Source: an uncultured Anaeroplasmataceae bacterium (lineage in GTDB: Bacteria; Bacillota_I; Bacilli_A; Acholeplasmatales; Anaeroplasmataceae). Taken from it: a stretch of DNA of 35,636 nt. The notes under the pieces are model-generated. The model had not been told where the DNA came from and searched no databases. It saw nothing but the letters and a program-made list of their open reading frames with translations. The stretch spans positions 1 to 35,636 of the forward strand of contig CAKQDS010000019.1 in the NCBI GenBank assembly GCA_934229535.1. Reading direction: 5' to 3'. The position numbers were made by a program, and so were the translations under genes. This document shows positions 32,334 to 35,636 of this stretch, piece after piece (position 1 is the stretch's first letter; each line of letters opens with the position of its first letter).

Positions 32334-33399
32334 TTTAACAGGGTTTAATTGGCCATTTGAGGGAAAAAAACATATTGGAACGATAGTTTTATTGCCTTAT
32401 CGAGAGGATACTTGGCCGAATGGTGGTATGGATGCTTTAGAGGCATTTTATGATATAGTTAAGGCTATTTCTAAATATGAAAGAGTTTATCTTGGTGTTA
32501 GTAAAAATGTTAAAAAGGAAATGGTAAAGCACTTTTATGAGCAAGAAAATGTAGAAATAATTAATATTGAATATAATGATGCCTGGGCTAGAGATAATAC
32601 CCTAATATTTTTAAACGATGGTAAAACAATTAAAGCTGTTGATTTTGGCTTTAATGCTTGGGGTGGTAGCTATGATGGCTTATATAGTGATTATGATGAT
32701 GATAATAAGCTTGGTGGAAGGCTTGCTAGATTCTTTGATATGGATGTTATTAATGCTAAGGATTTTATTTTAGAAGGTGGAAGCATTCATACTAATGGTA
32801 AGGGAACAATTATTACAACTAAGGCTTGTCTTTTGTCAAAGGGACGTAATCCTAATTTAAGTCAAAACCAAATCGAGAATAATCTTAAAAAATATTTAAA
32901 TGCCAAAAAGGTTATTTGGATTCCAAAGGGAATTTATGAAGATGAAACAAACGAGCATGTTGATAATATTTGCTGCTTTCTAGATGAAAATACGGTTGCT
33001 CTTGCTTGGTGTAACGATAAAAATGATCCTCAATATGAAAATAGTATGGCCTGCTATGAGGTATTAAAGAAAGAAAACCTAAATGTTATTAAAATACCTG
33101 TTCCAGGTAAGCCACTTGTATTAACTAATGAGGAGGCCTCACGCATAATAGCAAATAATCAAGCAAAGCCTAGACTTGAAGGCGATAGACTTGCTGCTTC
33201 GTATGTTAATTTTTATCAGGGAGCTAAATTTGTTTTGGTACCACAATTTGGATGCCCTGAGGATGAGCAGGCTATAAAAATATTAAAGGATTTCTATAAG
33301 GATAAAGAAGTAATTGGTATTAATTCTAGATCAATATTAGTTGGTGGAGGAAATATCCACTGTGTAACGATGCAGATAGGAGATGTTGAAAATGAATAA
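32308..33399 (+). CDS. aguA: Agmatine deiminase
   Basis: The enzyme hydrolyses agmatine to N-carbamoylputrescine and ammonia. The 363-residue protein is of the PAD_porph/guanidino-hydrolase fold: NDAWARDN, ILEGGSIHTNGKGT, DETNEHVDN, and the catalytic Cys352 in GGGNIHCVT. Start ATG 32308 has AAAAGGA five bases upstream and lies within the end of speA; other in-frame ATGs at 32293 and 32317 are possible. With speA and aguB it completes arginine to putrescine. Confidence 0.93.
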   Translation: MIIMQAINDLTGFNWPFEGKKHIGTIVLLPYREDTWPNGGMDALEAFYDIVKAISKYERVYLGVSKNVKKEMVKHFYEQENVEIINIEYNDAWARDNTLIFLNDGKTIKAVDFGFNAWGGSYDGLYSDYDDDNKLGGRLARFFDMDVINAKDFILEGGSIHTNGKGTIITTKACLLSKGRNPNLSQNQIENNLKKYLNAKKVIWIPKGIYEDETNEHVDNICCFLDENTVALAWCNDKNDPQYENSMACYEVLKKENLNVIKIPVPGKPLVLTNEEASRIIANNQAKPRLEGDRLAASYVNFYQGAKFVLVPQFGCPEDEQAIKILKDFYKDKEVIGINSRSILVGGGNIHCVTMQIGDVENE

Positions 33400-34261
33400 A
33401 TTAATTGTTGCGGCAACGCAAATGAAAATATCATGGAATATAGAAGAAAATATTAATAAAGCTAAGAATATGGTAAGAGCTTGTGCTAGTAAGGGTGCTA
33501 AAATAATTTTATTACAAGAATTATTTAAGACTCCATATTTTTGTCAAATTGAAAATTATGAGTATTTTAAGCTAGCTGAAGAAGCAGAAAATTCAAGCTT
33601 TATAAAAGAGTTTCAAGCTCTTGCGAAGGAGCTTAATGTTGTAATTCCTTTGAGCTTTTTTGAGCATCAGGGTAATTGCTACTACAATAGCCTAGCAATG
33701 ATTGATGCTACTGGTGAAGTACTTGGAATATATCGTAAGACACATATTCCAACAGGAACCTGTTATGAGGAAAAATTCTATTTTACTCCTGGTGATACAG
33801 GCTTTAAGGTATTTAAGACTAAGTATCTAACAATTGGTGTAGGGATATGCTGGGACCAATGGTTTTGTGAAACAGCTAGATGTATGACATTAATGGGAGC
33901 TGAGCTTTTAATGTTCCCAACAGCAATTGGTAGTGAACCGATTTTACCAAGAGATAGTAAGACTCATTGGCAAAATGTTATGTGTGGACATGCAGCAAGT
34001 AATATTATTCCTGTTGTTGCTTCAAATCGTGTTGGTGAAGAAAAAGAGGTTAATTCTACAATGACATTTTATGGCTCTTCATTTATTTGTGATGAAGAGG
34101 GAACTAAGGTATGCGAGCTTGATAGAACAAGCGAAGGATTTTTGACATATGAATTTGATTTTGATGCAATAAATCAAAAAAGAAGAGAATGGGGCATATT
34201 TAGAGATAGACGTCCAGAATTTTATAAAGATATCTTAAAAATGGATGCTTCGAGTAAATAA
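33392..34261 (+). CDS. aguB: N-carbamoylputrescine amidase
   Basis: The nitrilase-superfamily enzyme hydrolyses N-carbamoylputrescine to putrescine, CO2 and ammonia. The 289-residue protein has the Glu-Lys-Cys triad: Glu43 (LLQELFKTPYFCQ), Lys116 (YRKTHIPTG) and Cys153 (GICWDQWFCE). The QELFKTPYFCQ and FYFTPGD segments are typical of AguB. Start ATG 33392 has AGGAG nine bases upstream; ATG 33383 overlaps this site. It overlaps aguA by eight bases. No terminator is evident after it. Confidence 0.94.
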   Translation: MNKLIVAATQMKISWNIEENINKAKNMVRACASKGAKIILLQELFKTPYFCQIENYEYFKLAEEAENSSFIKEFQALAKELNVVIPLSFFEHQGNCYYNSLAMIDATGEVLGIYRKTHIPTGTCYEEKFYFTPGDTGFKVFKTKYLTIGVGICWDQWFCETARCMTLMGAELLMFPTAIGSEPILPRDSKTHWQNVMCGHAASNIIPVVASNRVGEEKEVNSTMTFYGSSFICDEEGTKVCELDRTSEGFLTYEFDFDAINQKRREWGIFRDRRPEFYKDILKMDASSK

Positions 34262-34295
34262 AAATTTTAATGAAAATGCATTCATAAATTGCAAT

Positions 34296-34324
34296 ATTTA
34301 CCTAAATGTAATATAATAAACAAT
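34296..34324 (+). promoter_or_regulatory. Antiporter gene promoter
   Basis: TTGCAA, 17-base spacer, TATAAT: a nearly perfect promoter about 36 bases before the antiporter start. The -35 and -10 positions are within one or two bases of the stated limits. Confidence 0.65.
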
Positions 34325-34354
34325 GTTGAGTTTTTTAAAGAAGGAAGAATTAAT

Positions 34355-35551
34355 ATGGAATATTATTTGTTATTATTGCCATTGGCAATGATTTTACTAT
34401 TGTCTAAGCTTTTAGGTATTGGTGCTAGACATATTGGAATTCCTCAGGTTGTTGGTATGCTTCTTGCGGGCGTTTTATTAGGTCTTATAAAATACATTCC
34501 CGGCCAGACTATTTTTACAGAAAATACAATGAAGGGTATTGATGTTTTGGCGGAAATTGGTGTTATCCTAATTATGTTTTCTGCCGGCCTTGAAACTGAT
34601 GTAAAGCAAATTAAGGCTACGGGAGTTGCTTCACTTATTATTACCTCACTTGGTGTAATTTTACCAATGGTTTTAGGATTTGTTGTAGCTGGCTTATTCT
34701 TTGGCTTTGATAGTGCTCACCTACATTCTAATATTTTCTATGGGGTAATATTAACTGCAACATCTGTTAGTGTTACTGTTGCAACTCTTAAGGAACTAGG
34801 AAAGCTTAATTCTAAAGCAGGCACTGCAATAATTTCTGCTGCTATCCTTGATGATATTATAGGTGTAATCATATTATCAGTTGTTTTGGGATTATCAACT
34901 AATACTGGAACTAATGTTTGGATGGTATTATTAAAGACTGTTTTATTCTTTGTGTTTACCTTGGGTGTTGGTTTTGTTGTTAGATACATTTTTAAATGGC
35001 TTGAAAATCATTATGAGCATCATCGTCGTTTACCTATTTTTGGTATATGTCTTGCTTTCTTTTATGCCTATGCTGCTGAAAAGTGGTTTGGTATTGCTGA
35101 TATAACAGGTGCTTATGTAGCAGGTATGGTTCTTTGTGGTGATAAGACCAGTGAATATATCGAAAGAAGAACAGACATAGCATCATATATGATTTTTACT
35201 CCTATTTTCTTTGCAAAAATTGGTTTAAATGTTGATTTTGCGGGATTGGATTTGAAAACAGTCGGATTTGGATTATCTTTTGTTCTTGCTGGTATTTTAG
35301 GAAAGCTTATTGGCTGCGGCTTTGGTGCTAAGATTTCAAGATTTGACTGGAAGGATTCTTTTAGATGTGGCGTTGGTATGATGTGTCGAGCTGAGGTTTG
35401 CCTAATTTGTGCAAATAAAGGAATTAATGCTGGATTGATAGATGCGTCCATTCAACCATTCTTATTAATTTTAATTATTTTCACATCATTTATCACACCA
35501 TTATTATTAAAATGGAGCTATAAAAAGGAACAAATTGAATTAGTGTCATAG
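34355..35551 (+). CDS. Cation:proton antiporter (CPA2/KefB family)
   Basis: The 398-residue membrane protein has about twelve transmembrane segments of the Na+/H+ exchanger type. IGIPQVVGMLLAGVLLG, GVILIMFSAGLETD, VTLKELGKL-like and ILDDIIGVIILS segments (with the paired Asp of the ion site) identify the CPA2 family. No TrkA-N domain is attached. Start ATG 34355 has AAGGAA nine bases upstream; an upstream in-frame ATG at 34289 precedes the promoter -10. Ion specificity (Na+, K+) cannot be told. It is monocistronic in the window. Confidence 0.92.
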   Translation: MEYYLLLLPLAMILLLSKLLGIGARHIGIPQVVGMLLAGVLLGLIKYIPGQTIFTENTMKGIDVLAEIGVILIMFSAGLETDVKQIKATGVASLIITSLGVILPMVLGFVVAGLFFGFDSAHLHSNIFYGVILTATSVSVTVATLKELGKLNSKAGTAIISAAILDDIIGVIILSVVLGLSTNTGTNVWMVLLKTVLFFVFTLGVGFVVRYIFKWLENHYEHHRRLPIFGICLAFFYAYAAEKWFGIADITGAYVAGMVLCGDKTSEYIERRTDIASYMIFTPIFFAKIGLNVDFAGLDLKTVGFGLSFVLAGILGKLIGCGFGAKISRFDWKDSFRCGVGMMCRAEVCLICANKGINAGLIDASIQPFLLILIIFTSFITPLLLKWSYKKEQIELVS

Positions 35552-35562
35552 AAAAAGACGGT

Positions 35563-35630
35563 ACTCTAAATTAGATGGGTTGCCCAATACTCGGAAACTC
35601 TAAAATTAAAGGGTTGCGAGCTATAAATAA
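35563..35630. repeat. Two-unit imperfect direct repeat, 34-bp period
   Basis: ACTCTAAATTAGATGGGTTGC (35563-35583, first 21 bases shown in two parts as ACTCTAAATTAG and ATGGGTTGC) recurs at 35597-35617 as ACTCTAAAATTA and AAGGGTTGC, 17 of 21 identical. The following 13 bases of each unit differ. No terminator for the antiporter is seen here. The window ends six bases later. Confidence 0.7.
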
Positions 35631-35636
35631 GTTGGT

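Noticed and set aside
34262..34290. Terminator after aguB
   Set aside because: ATGAA/TTCAT can pair weakly, but there is no T run; I do not call it a terminator.

Overview
The window is a low-GC chromosome segment from a Gram-positive-type bacterium of the Bacilli/Erysipelotrichia/RF39-like part of the Bacillota, probably an anaerobic gut lineage. Support: very AT-rich intergenic DNA, strong AGGAGG-type ribosome binding sites, a rpsB-tsf-pyrH-frr-uppS-cdsA-dxr-rseP order of the Bacillus kind, and trmFO followed by xerC. TGA is used as a stop (trmFO, xerC, rseP) and TGG encodes Trp, so the genetic code is 11, not the Mycoplasma code 4. The lineage placement is inference.

Layout. 1-200: 3' end of a 5S rRNA, tRNA-Asn(GTT) and a terminator, i.e. 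the end of an rRNA operon. 289-4016: accessory pair next to the tRNA, an AlbA/RecG-like regulator with an expandable 12-bp repeat and a large secreted protein with Ig-like repeats. 4037-7643: a 4Fe-4S protein divergent from a two-gene ABC transporter. 7721-9717: CYTH protein, NAD kinase and ClpP. 9870-11835: GAPDH and an MscS channel. 11849-14468 (minus strand): MFS and MATE transporters, the MATE gene preceded by its own promoter, a 24-codon leader ORF and an intrinsic terminator. 14584-18011: ung, a small LysM protein, trmFO and xerC. 18107-20875: NfeD, flotillin and a lipoprotein. 20900-24168: rpsB (with a long leader), tsf, pyrH, frr. 24245-29501: uppS-cdsA-dxr-rseP-HAD hydrolase, tightly overlapping. 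29553-34261: five overlapping genes, the two halves of a ThrE-type transporter followed by arginine decarboxylase, agmatine deiminase and N-carbamoylputrescine amidase. 34355-35551: a cation/proton antiporter, then an unexplained two-unit repeat at the window edge.

How the parts work together. Most of the window is housekeeping: translation, isoprenoid and phospholipid supply, tRNA modification, DNA repair, chromosome dimer resolution. The most system-like part is the transporter-plus-putrescine operon (arginine to agmatine to N-carbamoylputrescine to putrescine), where every junction overlaps. The best regulatory candidate is the leader-peptide/terminator arrangement ahead of the MATE pump. 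Many genes have an in-frame start upstream of the real one; starts here were chosen from ribosome binding sites and promoter positions. No IS element with a transposase, prophage, CRISPR array or replication origin was seen.
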